A stretch of 64,000 nt of DNA from Neospora caninum Liverpool. Lineage: Eukaryota > Apicomplexa > Conoidasida > Eucoccidiorida > Sarcocystidae. The stretch spans positions 4,245,748-4,309,747 of the forward strand of contig NC_018397.1 of NCBI RefSeq assembly GCF_000208865.1, written 5' to 3'. Shown here in pieces: positions 36,301 to 47,316 of this stretch; the stretch's first letter is position 1; every line of letters begins with the position of its first letter. The notes under the pieces are model-generated. The model saw nothing but the letters and a program-made list of their open reading frames with translations, did not search any database and was not told where the DNA came from. The position numbers were made by a program, and so were the translations under genes.

Positions 36301-37855
36301 ATGGATAACACGCGAAGACCGAGTGCAGTAGAAGCGGGGGGGGGGGGGGGGGGAAACTCGGCTCCTATGTACAACACCAGCCCCGAGACGACACCCCGCT
36401 CTACAACTGGAGTGCAACGAAATTCCAGTAAATGTGGCAGTGCCTCGGCTGCATCAACAGTTCGGTCCCTCTCTCTCCTTCACGTAGCCGGCACACCGCC
36501 TCTCCGGCCCCGGTCCGTTTTCGTCCTTTGAACGACGGAAGACGCTTCTCGAGCCGCCCAAAACAGAAGGGGAAAGATGAGACAGAATGCAAGGAGAGCG
36601 CACGCCGACAAGTACGTGAAGAGAACTCACAGCCTAGAGCGCCGCGCTGTCTCGTTCTTTCAGGAAGTTAGTCTTACCTGGTCCCAGTTTCCGCTCGCGT
36701 TCGCGTTCCTTCTCTGCCGCTGCAAGAGCGGCTTCGTCGACCGGCCTGCAGCCAGAATGCCCCGGACAGTCACAGAAGTCAGCACGAGTTAGTCAAATCG
36801 TGTCACGAATCTCACTTGCTCCCCGATTCGCCTTCCGCTTTCAGTTTTTTCTCCATTCAGAAAATGCCGAACAAAAACCAGTAACAGGACATGGTCGGGA
36901 ACGACCCTTTCTCATGCGAACCCGGAAAGCAGAGGGCACACACAAACTGAACCACACAGTCGCCAATTCCTACGAGAACCCCTTCACTCACAGATCCGGC
37001 GGCTGGTACGGAACACGGTATGAAGCACCGGGACAGCCTCTCCCATGCCCGCCACTCTAACCGGTGTCCTTTCTACACACTTGCAAGCGTGGGATACACG
37101 CAGCCAGGCAGGTTAGCAACCCATCAGCCCAGCCGTAACACGCCTTCCCACCGCTCCGCCCGTTCATAAAAAGAGGGGATTTGGGGAACACTATGCCGCA
37201 CTGAAAAAGGCGTTAGACGACGCACAAAGCCGAAGACATACAACTGTGTGCAAATGGCCACTACGAGAACACGAAAACGGTGTCGATATATCAACGAGGC
37301 AGCGGCCTCTATCCTACGCCGTTTCCTCGTCTTCCCCGTTTGCGGTGTATGTACACCACCGACTGCCCCCTTCCTCAACTTCCCAGCCGGGTCCGGTTCC
37401 TGTCTGGTCGCCTCTTTATTTACACGTCAGAGAGGTTTTCATCACGCCGAAATTTTCCGGAATTGTGTGCGAACGTTTCTAAACGCAGTTGAAAATGCCT
37501 GTCCCATTGCTTCGTCCAGCTCGCAAGGCCGGTGATGCAAAGCCATCTTCTTTTGCGGCTCTGTTGTTCCTTGCAGCGTTTTTCTTTAACTGCCCGATCG
37601 GGGAACCGTGTGACACTTGTAGCAGAGGTGGAGACTCGGAAGATGGACTGAGAAAGTGCGTCGGAAACGAAAAAGGGAGAGTATTAACTTGATCCTCATC
37701 GATTACAATCGATTTCGTAGGTCCCAACGAACCCTATGCGATACGCGAGTCTGCTCAACTCACTTCGGTGCAGACGGGAGGAGCGTCACCCCGACGCCCA
37801 TCTCGCGCTGGAGGTCGCGCAGATTGACGGAAATGCCTTTCTTCTTGGGCGCCAT
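30325..37855 (-). CDS. Translation-initiation-factor-like protein: eIF4B-like N terminus, W2-like C terminus
   Basis: Ten exons join in frame: 37855-37764, 36745-36678, 36071-35935, 35641-35494, 35245-35024, 34583-33201, 32564-32464, 31921-31868, 30849-30784 and 30417-30325, giving 787 residues. The start is MAPKKKGISVNLRDLQREMG, followed by GGGRWADRMDDSDDDEW, similar to the WADD motif of eIF4B/eIF4H. Residues ~105-205 hold DEPWRRSAPLPP and three related acidic motifs (DEEDADLGVLR, EEDLDFADLR, DEDLDFAAVR). Residues ~223-560 are low complexity with three G-[RK]-[YF]-VP motifs (PGRYVPPSKR, GARFVPKWKQR, NGKYVPSGVRQ). A charged coiled coil leads into an all-helical domain at ~575-757 that ends CTALIEAIWD, ILPDSSFIRWFDDD and VLTWGQWLQ, as in W2/eIF5C domains. 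The tail is acidic then KKKK. A role in translation initiation is inferred. Confidence 0.72.
31922..32463 (-). other. Probable GC-AG intron 7 of the eIF4B/W2-like gene
   Basis: On the minus strand the exon reads TTT ATT CGG and then GCAAGT. The next exon begins TGG TTC GAC after TTTCAG. The join keeps phase 0 and rebuilds FIRWFDDD, matching the conserved F-x-x-W of W2 domains. No GT donor at this point gives the same product, so a GC donor with otherwise perfect consensus is the simplest reading. Confidence 0.65.
32871..32881. repeat. G11 homopolymer
   Basis: Eleven consecutive G on the plus strand, within an intron of the minus-strand eIF4B/W2-like gene. Confidence 0.9.
36336..36353. repeat. 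G18 homopolymer
   Basis: Eighteen consecutive G on the plus strand, C on the transcribed RNA, inside the intron between exons 2 and 3 of the eIF4B/W2-like gene. Such tracts are slippage-prone and useful as strain markers. Confidence 0.9.
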
Positions 37856-40448
37856 TTTGCTGCAGAGAAAAAAGCTCCTTCCAACCGATGAAAGGAACTT
37901 GATCTTCGGACGGTCGCGTCGCGGGAAGCGCGGCTACATGCAAAAGTTCGGGAGTGTACGGGAGAAAAAGTGACACACAGAGGGGGAGAAATGTGCGCTT
38001 TGTGCACGCGAAGAAGGGCGAGAGACTTTCGACGTACGCAATTTTGCGGAGACAGGCAGGAGGAAACGTCAACGGAAAAGAGGAAGGGGGGAAGCGGCTC
38101 TGGCACGGAGAGGTAGAGATGAAAATCGCCCAGAAAACAGCGAAACGCAGAAAATGAAAAAAGGCTAGAAATCGCTGAGCTCTTCGCAGAGGTGTGTGCC
38201 TGAGAGCACCCTTCTCCCACCAAACGAGAAAAAACGGAGTGGGCAATTGGGAAAAGAAGCAAGGCACAAAAGAAAAAAGATTCAGAATTGGCGGGCCGCC
38301 TAGCGAAAACGAGGTTTCCGTGTTTTTTTCGACAAAACAGAGAGCAAAGCTACACCCCCTTTCGTCTTTTTTCGAAAAAACAGAGGAAAGTTGAACGCGC
38401 CTCGGGGTCCCCCCTCAAAAACTCGGCAGAGAGGGCGGCGGGAAAACCGTGCTCGATGCGTTTTTCGATATGTCTCTGCGAAGACGCTTGCGGGTTCGCC
38501 CCTCCCTCGAAAAAGTCGACGCGGGCGTCTGCTCTCTTCGCATCGGCCTCTCCGTTGCCATCGCTCTCTCTTCCCTCAACTAGACACAGCACACCGTGTC
38601 ACCAAGCAACGCGAGTGCAGACTCCTCGTTGCCTGCATGTGGCGCTCGCGGAAGACGCGAGCGGAAATCCACTTCCAGTCTCTCACCCTCCAGCAGTCTC
38701 TCTGCGCCTCCGGAGGAAGTCCCCGCAAATAAGCCGACCCCCTGACGATCTACCTGAACCCGATTCCGGCAGGTTTCCCCGTCCACGATTCCTCGAGATG
38801 CTGACGTCCACGGAAAGAAACAGAGAAGAAGGCGGCGGGAAACGCGATCTCAAGAAAGAAGGCAACGGGGAAACGCGGTCTCGGGCCACACACAAGTCTC
38901 CGAGAAACACGCGAGCAAGCACGGAGCAAGACACCCGCAACGCCGATGCCGCTGTTTCACGGGGCAAAATCGTTTTGCGGCAGCGACGGGCTAACCGTCT
39001 CGTCTGTGCAGCTGAAAAAACATGCACCCGCTACACTGGACGAACGAATGTTTTGTCCTGCGGAAAGAACGCGTTCTGCAGACACCTGCGTGTGAGCTGA
39101 CGAAACGGAACTGGAATTTCCCTTTCCGTGTCGCCGAATGCCTTGTGCAGCCGAGTCACTTCTCGACTGTCCTGGCGTCGTTCGCGCGTCTGTTTGGACT
39201 GGCGGTTTCCTCGAGGATGGCTACCGCATTTTAAGTAGACTTTTTTCGTGAGTCTGCCACCGAGAGAGCGGGTTTCTCCGGCTACCAAACAGGTTCTTCA
39301 CCTCGCAATCCACAGCCTCGTGCCTCGTTCCTATTGCTCTCGGTTTTTTCGTTCATCCTTCTGCTCCGTCTTGCTCCTCCTCGTCCATCTTTTCTTCCTC
39401 GACGTGTCTTCTCTTCCACCCTCGCCGGTTTTCTTCCCTTCCACCCGCGCTGTTTGCCCACGTCCCTTAGCCTTCCCGATTCCTTTCTGGCTCGGTTGAT
39501 ACTTCTTTTGCCTTGCTTTTCCGGCCCTCGCCCCTCTCGGTGTTCGATCTGGCCTTGTTCTCGCTTCCCAACGTACCGATTTTTTCCCTGGGACACTTCC
39601 AGCGTCTTTGGGTTTCTGCGCCTCTCCGAAAACAGGCTTGAAGAAATCGGTGACGTCTCTCAAAAAAACGCGAAACCGGAAACTTTACGGCGTTGCTAGG
39701 GGCTCAGGGTGGCCGGGGGATTCCGATCGCTTCCCTGTTCTTTGTTTCCAACGCGATGAACGGCTATGTAAGTTCCTAGATCTCAAAAAACTGGTGGAAG
39801 TCGCATCAAACCTCGGACACGGTCCCGAGATGCAGTGGGATCTGTTCCCATGCCTCAGGCGTACACTTTTCGTGTGCACAAAGTTATCTAAAACGGTAGA
39901 TCGTTAGCGCCTCTGTTCTCGTGCTTCTCTTGTTGCCTACACATGCAGACTTCGTCTTGAGATTCTTGCCGCTAGCTTGCGCAACGGACCACGTAACAAG
40001 GCTCCCAAACACGCCTGTCCATTTGTTTCCCTCTCACGTTACACAGCTGGCCTCCGCCGAGTTTTGAAGTCTCTTTCGCCCGCACGTGCGAACTTGAATG
40101 GCAAGATGCACGGCGTGGACGGTCACTGGGCTTCCAGGGATTTTCTTTTTTGCATAAAGAGTCTGCCCACACACTTTTTCACTGCTCCGCTGTCGGCATG
40201 CTCTTGCCGTTTGCCACATGCATTTCCGCTTCGTCTTCTCTGAGGTTGCGCCCGTGCCCTAGCCTCAATCGCGGGCGGCCTGTGTTTGCTTCTGTGTGTC
40301 TCTGGTTCCACCGTCTCTCTGCTCCTCTTGTCTCTGCGCTTGCCGCCTCTCTGCGCTTTTTCTCCGGTCTTCCCTTTTCAGGTTTTGTCCATTTCATGCG
40401 GCCTCTCGTCTCTGTTTCTTTCACGTTCTCCGTCTGCTTTTTCTACAG
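37856..40448. other. Divergent intergenic region, probable bidirectional promoter
   Basis: About 2.6 kb between the start of the minus-strand eIF4B/W2-like gene and the first exon I can place of the plus-strand repeat-protein gene. Unplaced 5' exons of the latter are likely here. From about 39290 to 39560 the plus strand is strongly pyrimidine-rich. The long plus-strand frame 38288-39100 has no family features. Confidence 0.45.
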
Positions 40449-43400
40449 ATCGAGAGGGGCGACGAGCGCCGCCGCCGGGCGGCACAGGCCCGAGCGGGAC
40501 TGCCGGGGACAGAAGTGGTACGTCGGATCTCGCGAAGGAAACACCGCTCCCTTCTCGTTTTCTCCTCGGTGTCAAGAAAACGCTTCACCCCGTGCTGCGC
40601 CGTCTCCAAACTCAACTGCATGCCTGTGGTTTTGCTTCGCGGGGGAACGCCTTCGCCGCGATAGCTCCTCCCCGCATCCGTTCCACGCTGCTGTTCGCGT
40701 GGCGTCAGATGCCGCCGGGTTCTCGAGTGCCAGCGGTGGTTCCAGTGACGATGCTTCGTTGCTCTTCTTCTCCGGCCTGTCTCTTCAGGGCTCCCCGTCG
40801 GCCTCGGCGTCTCCGCGCTCGCCACTCAGCTACGGCCAGTCTTCGCCTTCGGCGATGCCCTTTTACTTCTCGGAGTCTTCCGCAGATGCGTACTCTTCGT
40901 GTCGCCAGCGCGCCGCGTGTCTCCAGGCGGAGGCTGCCGAGAGCCGGGACAAGGCGAGCTGTCTCCGAATGGGGGCCCAGCGGTCACGTCTCCTGTCGCT
41001 GGCCGCCATGAAGGAGACACAGGCCGAGGCGCTGCGTGCGGCGGCCGATGCGGCGGAGCGCGAGGCGGCCCTCGTGGAGGAGAGAGAAAGTGGACGGAGG
41101 AAAGAGCGGAGAGAGGAAAGGCCGAGAGAAGAGAGGGGAAGATTTGGCGAGTCCGACGCGTTCGCGCCGCCAAGGTCGCCCGCGTCGCCGGCAGCCAAGT
41201 CACAGCGAAGTTCCGGCAGGTGGAGCGGGGGTCCTGAGGAGAGGTGCGAAATGCCGAGAGAAGTCTTCGCAGACCGAGAGGATCGCCTGGGAAGAGAATA
41301 CCAACGGGGACTCGACAGAGAGGTGCCGACAAGACCGGAAACGGCGACCAGGGACGAAGACTTCGAGACGGAACTCTACGGGGGAACGCGCCTCAGAGAG
41401 ACACTCAGCCTCGCGGGGGCGTTTCCGTCCAGAAGTGGGGAAAACGCTGAAGAACAGGGCGGACGCATCAGGGACGCAGGCATCGCTTCGAAGGTAAGAG
41501 CCAGGAAAGATGAAGGTCTGGAACAGCACCGGAAACGACGATGCACTCCTCGCTTCGTGGTGTGATTCCTGCTGTGAAGGGCGTCGTCGTGGGCTTCCGT
41601 TCTCCTCTCCTGTCTCGGCACTGTTGGCGTCTCAAGTTTCTCTTTCCTGCTCCCCAGAAAAAGCTTATAAATAATCCTGTCTCGTGGCCAAGATCTGCGC
41701 AGATTCGGGTGTCTGGTTTGTGTGTCCCCGTTTTCTTTTTGCGGCGCCGGGCCGTCTCCCCTCTCCGTCTCTTGCTGCTGCCTCTCTGTCCTTGGCTTTT
41801 TGCGGTCGTCTCGCTTTTTTGCGGGTACCTGCTCTTCATCGTTCTGTCCTCGTGTCCTCGGGTGTGTAGTGCAAACATCTTCCTCGATTTCCACGCGGGC
41901 GATCCTCTGTCGTCTCCCGGCAAGAGCGCTGGACAGTTTCCCCTTTGACCCGGTTTCTGTGCGCGCGTCTCTCTCCTCCAGGCTGAACCTCCTTCGCGGG
42001 CCGAGCCCCCGTGGGTTCGGCGAGCCCAGGCGCTGCGCCTCGAGGCGGCCGAACACCGCGACCGGGCGCAGTGCGTTCGCGGCTCCAAGCAGCGAGGCTT
42101 GTTGATCATCGCCGAGAAGAAGGAGCGAGAAGCGGAGGCGCTGCTGGCGTCTCACGGCCGGGAGCCTCGGCCGTCGCAGAGCATCACTCCGCCCGCGGGG
42201 CCGGAGCCGTCGTTCGACTTCCACGAGGCGTGGGCGACGTCGGAGGCTTCCGTGCGGCGTCGCTGGGACCTCCGGCCCGAGTCGAGTGTTTCGGCGAGCA
42301 GGCTTTCTCGTGGAAGTCCCGAGGACGCACGTTTCCGCCCGGCAAGTTGCCGCGAGGAGCCCGAGAGTGTCCCGCTGAGACGCGGGGCTGTCCCCGATCC
42401 GGCGGAGCCGCCCTTCCGCTCCGCGAGAGACGGGTTTCCAGAAGAGGACGTCAGAGAGGCAGCCGACAGGCAGCGTCTCGTACAAATCAGACAGCTCCAG
42501 GAAGAGGCAGCCTGCGCGAGGGACAAGGCCGTTCTCGTTCGCGGCGCCAAGCAGAGGGCCCTGATCAAGATAGCTGAGCACCGGGAACAGCAGGCGGAAC
42601 TGCTGATGCGAGACGGCGAGGAGCAACTCGAAAGAGCGGAGGCCCCTACGAGAGAACGGGGAGACGAACGCGCTCGGCCCGCGTCTGCCGACATGCCGCC
42701 GTGGCTGCGTGACGAACAGGTTGCAAAAAGCCGAACGCGACGGTCGGAACAGATGGAAGCGATCCCTGAACTGGACCGAACGAGGGACCGCCCAGACCCC
42801 CGCAGGGCTGCGATGTTGGCGCCCGCAGGAGACGCGTGCAGCGACGACGGGCTGCCCGCAACTCTGGTAAGCCAGCCAAGGTGTGTGAAGTCCAGTTCTC
42901 CTTCCCGGTTGGGTTTTGTCTCCTTTCTTCGCGTTTTGGCTTCAAGACGTGCTTTTCCGCCGTTCTTTGTTGGGTCTCAGAGCGTCCAGGTTCTCTGTCC
43001 GTTCTGATCTGGTCTCCCTCGCTACAGTCTGGCGCTCTTCCGTGCGCCGCATGCGGGGTCCGTGCAGATCGCCTTCTCCGCGGCAAGGCCTTCCCCGATC
43101 TTTTGTGCTTCAGCTCGTGTGGCTCTGCGTGTCCGTTTCTCTGTGCAGAGCTGTCTGTCCCCGCATGCCTTGTCCTCACTGTCGCCGCACGTCGTCTCCG
43201 AGATCCACAGACTCTCCAGGGAGGTGGACGTTCTTCGCGACAAGGCTGCGTGTTGCAGCGGAGCGAAGGCCCGTCAGCTGAGGTCGATGGCAGACATCAA
43301 AGAGCGCCAGGTGGAGGATCTCGTTCGCCCTCCGCCTCCGAGGGCCCCTCCCGGGGGGCCTCAACTCGCCCCGCCGGCGAGCGCTGCCTCGGAAGCCGCC

Positions 43401-45041
43401 TACGTCCGTGGAGCCTCGGGGAAGTTCCCAGTCTCGTGGCCCGGGCAAGCCATGCTGGGGACTCGGCCTGGGGGCGCCGAGCCGCAGGTGCCTTCTGGGG
43501 CGGTTCACAGTCCGGGTGTGCAGTTGCGCGTCCCCTCCGTCTCGGGAGTTCCTCCCCAGTTTGAAGTGCCCAGCGAGAAAGCCTCAGCGGCGCTGGGTGG
43601 TGCAAACTCTTCACAGCTGGGGGATGAACAAACTGAAAGGCGCCAACTCAGCGCGGGCGACCTCGCCGATGAGAATCATGTAAGGCAGCGCCTCGACGAG
43701 AGACTGATGGGGGCGCGGGATCTGGCTGTTCCTGTCGCTCGCGATTATCCCTTCTCTGGAGGCGAGGCGGTGGTGGGATGCCCCAGTTTGGCCACACGTG
43801 AGTGGGTGCACGTTCCTCCGAGCGGCCCGCGCGAGCTACCAGGGGAGGGGTTTTGCCTCCTGGGTTCGAGAGAGAGACGGAGATGCGTTGGCTCCTCGAG
43901 GCGAGGGCAGTCCCCTGGGAGATCGGGAGGAGAGCACGAGTCAGAAGAGGAGTGCAAAAAGACACTTTTTCCGCGTGTGCACCACAGGGAAGTCTGAGTT
44001 TTCACACTGCTAAACGCGTCCGCCGCGCCTTGTTTTCCGCGTGTGTTTTCACAGCCCCTGGCCGACAGCGCCGACTGGCAACGGTACAACCAGCTTCTCA
44101 GAGAGGCCCGCGAGCACCGGGGAAAGGCGGCGTGTGTCGGGGGTGCGCGACAGCGTCAGCTTCTCGCCATTGCGGCAGCCAAGGAGCGCCTGGCGGGGGA
44201 TCTGAAGGTCAAGGTGGAGGAGGCTCTCCCACCCGGAACGCGACTGGACGCGCTGGGGCGGATTCGCCAAGACCAAAGGCGCGTCTCTTCGCACGGACGC
44301 GAAGAGTCGCCCCTCGTGCTCCCCCCTCCTCGGCTCACGCGGTTCACGACTGGCGAAGAGCCGGGGTCTCCCGAGGAAGCGTCTGACGACGTGGCAGTCG
44401 AAGCCTCGAGATTCGCATGCATGTCTCCTCGCGTCGCTCAAGTTGTCAGTGAAGGCAGGGTGCGTAGAGGGGGCCTGCTACAGCGCCCTCCGTATCTGGT
44501 GGCCGGAGGCCCAGACCACTGTGAGGCGCCTGCGCCTCGCTTGGCGGATGCCGAGGAGCCGCCGAGGCCGACGCTGGAGGAGTTGAAGAGACAGCACGAG
44601 CTCCTGCAAGAACAGCTGCATCTCGTCGAGGAGCAACTGCAGCTTCACCGCGAGCGCCAGGCGCACGAGGAGCAACGGCGGCGTCTGGAGGCGATGGAGA
44701 AGCTAGAGAGAGAGGAGAGGGAAGCGGCGAAGCAGCTGAGTGAAGAGACCGACGCCGACGACGCGTTCCTGAAGCGTCAAGACCCGCACGGCGTCTTCCC
44801 GGTGAAGACGGAACAGCCGGTCGCGCCGTCGCGAACTGGGACGCAAGAAGAGGGAGATCTTGCTGCGACTGAGGAGACGCCTCGGTTGGGCGAGACCGGA
44901 GACGGCTGCAACGAATCCCAGAAAGCCGGCGATGCGTCAGACAGCGGGTTGGACCCCGAGGACGGCCAGGCCGGCTTGGACGACGCAAGCAGCAAACAGA
45001 GTTGGACTCTCGCGGAAGACGACGCGGACGAAGGGGCCTAG
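40449..45041 (+). CDS. Unknown protein with five copies of an exon-borne 40-residue motif
   Basis: Exons I can place are 40449-40517 (probable), 40789-41493, 41982-42866, 43149-43679 and 44055-45041. All joins are phase 0. The 5' end is missing because no convincing start codon was found. The placed part encodes about 1058 residues. Five copies of a basic helical motif, consensus RDKA-x-C-x-RGAKQR-x-LL-x-IA-x2-KE, occur near the start of exons 2, 3, 4 and 5, with a second copy inside exon 3. Between them are low-complexity Arg/Glu/Pro/Ser linkers. The last exon adds a long coiled coil (LEELKRQHELLQEQL...) and an acidic tail. I know no family with this motif. The frame after 43679 stays open to 43997, so exon 4 may be longer in some transcripts. 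A cytoskeletal or scaffold role is only a guess. Confidence 0.68.
40891..41040 (+). repeat. RDKA/GAKQR motif copy 1
   Basis: Encodes AEAAESRDKASCLRMGAQRS then RLLSLAAMKETQAEAL. The core Cys and the R-D-K-A block are present, and the usual Lys of GAKQR is replaced (GAQRS). Confidence 0.75.
42024..42155 (+). repeat. RDKA/GAKQR motif copy 2
   Basis: Encodes LRLEAAEHRDRAQCVRGSKQ then RGLLIIAEKKEREAEALL, at the start of its exon. It is close to copies 1 and 3. Confidence 0.8.
42468..42612 (+). repeat. RDKA/GAKQR motif copy 3
   Basis: Encodes QLQEEAACARDKAVLVRGAK then QRALIKIAEHREQQAELL. It is the only copy in the interior of an exon, so copies 2 and 3 may have fused by loss of an intron. Confidence 0.8.
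43200..43328 (+). repeat. RDKA/GAKQR motif copy 4
   Basis: Encodes LSREVDVLRDKAACCSGAKA then RQLRSMADIKERQVEDLV, shortly after the exon start. Confidence 0.8.
44083..44228 (+). repeat. RDKA/GAKQR motif copy 5
   Basis: Encodes LLREAREHRGKAACVGGARQ then RQLLAIAAAKERLAGDL, shortly after the start of the last exon. Confidence 0.8.
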
Positions 45042-47316
45042 GGATTTGAAGGGGGGAAAGCGCAGGGAACATCCGGAGAGTGGACGGGGGAAAGCCACAA
45101 GACGGGGAAGTCGCCCGCGCCCCGTGTGGATGGCTGAACAAGGCACGAAGTTTGGAGCAGAGCGAGGCGAGCTGCGACTCGCAGCGACAGACTCCTTTCC
45201 CGGGCGGCGAAATCGAGAGAATGCGCGCGGGCTGGGGAAGGGCCGTGCGTGGGAGTCCAAGAGGAGTCCACTTTTTCGTGAGTCTGTTGGTAAAAAGTGG
45301 CGTGTTCTTATTGTCAGTGGCTATAGTTTTCTGTTTGTAACCAAAAACTTTTTTTCGAGGGGGAACTTGGCGAAATTTTTTTCCCGGTTTCCCTGCTGTA
45401 CGACGGGGCGCCGCTTCTCAAAAGTGCTTTGGGTTCAAGTTTTGAATCCGCCGCGAATCCCTCGTGTCGGAGGAAGCAAGGCTCAGCTACCCGATCCACG
45501 TATTCTGAATCTGGTTCCCGGAAGAACAGGATGAGACAGGATTATACGTTCGTTTCTGGTGAACTCGTCCCTTTCTCAGCGGACGAGCCCGCTGTCCACT
45601 TTCGTACGCGCACCACGTTGCTCGGGAGAGACACACAATGCACCGAAAGAGTTCTGCCTTGTGGGGAAACTGCAGTCTTCCGAACCAGTGGAGTTGTCGG
45701 TGAACGGGACCGGACACAAGTTGGCAAGGCACATCAGACGTTCCCTGATAACGCTGCGGAGGGGTTTTGTCCAGGCGCCTGGCGAAGAGAGCGCACGGGG
45801 CGCGTGGCCTCAGGTGGAGAAGAGAGGAATCTCACCCTTGAACGGGGGCGACTCTCCCTCTCTGCCGTCGCGTTGTCGGGTGAACGAAGAGAAATGAGCT
45901 CAAGGAGAGAGAGAGAGCAAAACGGGGGAATGTTTTGGACTGTCGCGCACACTGGACCCTCTGCGTGGCAATAGAGAACATACTCGTCACTGAACGCTTG
46001 CCTTTCACTGTGCTGGGACCATACGAGTGCTCCACAGAGTTAACTTTCCAGGTTCCTGTGGTTCTCGCTTCCGTGTCGCGGGAGGCAGCCAGCGGTTTCC
46101 ACGGAATCTTGTCGACAAACGGTTGAGGGCGCAGGGAGCGTCTGACACGCAGCTTCGTGTGGGAAGATTCCACAGAGATCCAGTGTTGAGATGCGCTACT
46201 TTTCTCGGGCATCTCAGCGCGACACAACTGACCACGGCTCTCTCTCGGGAGATGCGGAGTTGCCCGGGAGCGGAGATTGTCTTTTCGTCTTGTCTAACGG
46301 AATCTGGAGGGTTTCTCTAGCGTCAGCAGCCTCACCAGGCGGCACTGCCTGCCTCATCTGCCATCTTGTTCTCGCCTTGTTGGGTGTCTGCTGTCCAAGT
46401 GTCTTACAAGCACGAGAGGCGCCTACAGTTGTCTACAGAACATTTTTTCAGCGAAGCGATCGGCGCACCGCCTTCGCTTGTTGACGCAGCTCTACCTTCA
46501 GGTTGCGCCTCCATGACAAAAAGCCGGGAGGGAAAGGGAACTTCAACCGTGTGGGCGAATTCGTTTTCTTGTAGGCAGCGCCACCAGCCGCTTTAAACGG
46601 TTACAAAGGGACGCTCTCCTCACGGTTACGACTCGCAACCAGCGGAAATCAAGGAATGCCTTGATGCCAGTGCGTACAGTTCAGACTTCCCGGCAACGGA
46701 ACCAACTTCAACGGCTTCGAGGCGTCTCACAAGCAAAAGACGGAAACCGTGTTTCTCCGCTGTTCTCCTGCTTCCTCTACGCCTAGCCACTAATGTGTGC
46801 AGCGGCCGTTAAACGTCAGCGCTCCCCCGCAGGCAACGTCCGTAGCACCTTGCAGCCGCTACTCAAGAAAATATGTGACCGACGGCATTTTTAAGGGCCG
46901 AAGAGTCTTTGCTGCCGCGAAGGCCCGGGACTGCGCGCAGGAAACGCGACTCTCAACAGAGTCGACTGTCCTCTCGGAGCGGAGCAGAGCGTAAACAGTG
47001 TCGGATACAGAATTTGCGGGGCAACCCGAAAAAGAATAAAAAACAGCCTCGGGTCGCGACTCCTCCGAGGGAGCCCCCTTCCGTGAAGCTCGCGCCACGT
47101 ACCGACACACGACAGAGAAGAGAAATCCTGGTCCTCGGCGAGGCGGGCGGTGACGCCTGACTAGAAAAACACTCGCTGCGACTTTTTGTCTTCCACTCCA
47201 GCCCTCTTCACGGTTGCGAGGTTCTGTCCTGACTCTGAGCTTGGCGTCCCTCCTCTCTCTACGCTAGTTTACCTCTCCTTTGCTTCGCACCGCCCGACGG
47301 CTGCACACTCGCGTCC
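45042..47316. other. Convergent intergenic region, no gene seen
   Basis: About 2.3 kb between two genes that end toward each other. The open frames here are GC-driven, overlap on both strands and show no domain or splice chain. It is likely 3' UTR of both neighbours. Confidence 0.5.

Noticed and set aside
38288..39100. 270-codon plus-strand frame in the divergent promoter region
   Set aside because: It shows Arg/Ser/Pro-rich composition expected by chance in GC-balanced DNA, with no domain and no supporting splice sites.
40150..40448. Upstream extension of the repeat-protein frame from an ATG at 40150
   Set aside because: It reads as a hydrophobic, Ser/Cys-rich translation of a pyrimidine-rich stretch that looks like intron sequence ahead of good acceptors at 40448 and 40788.
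43791..43800. CGTGAGT as donor of the motif-4 exon
   Set aside because: Although close to consensus, it leaves one extra base and throws the motif-5 exon out of frame. The GTAAGG at 43680 keeps phase 0.
45420..45450. GGGTTCAAGTTTTGAATCC resembling a tRNA T-arm
   Set aside because: No acceptor stem, anticodon arm or D-arm can be drawn around it.
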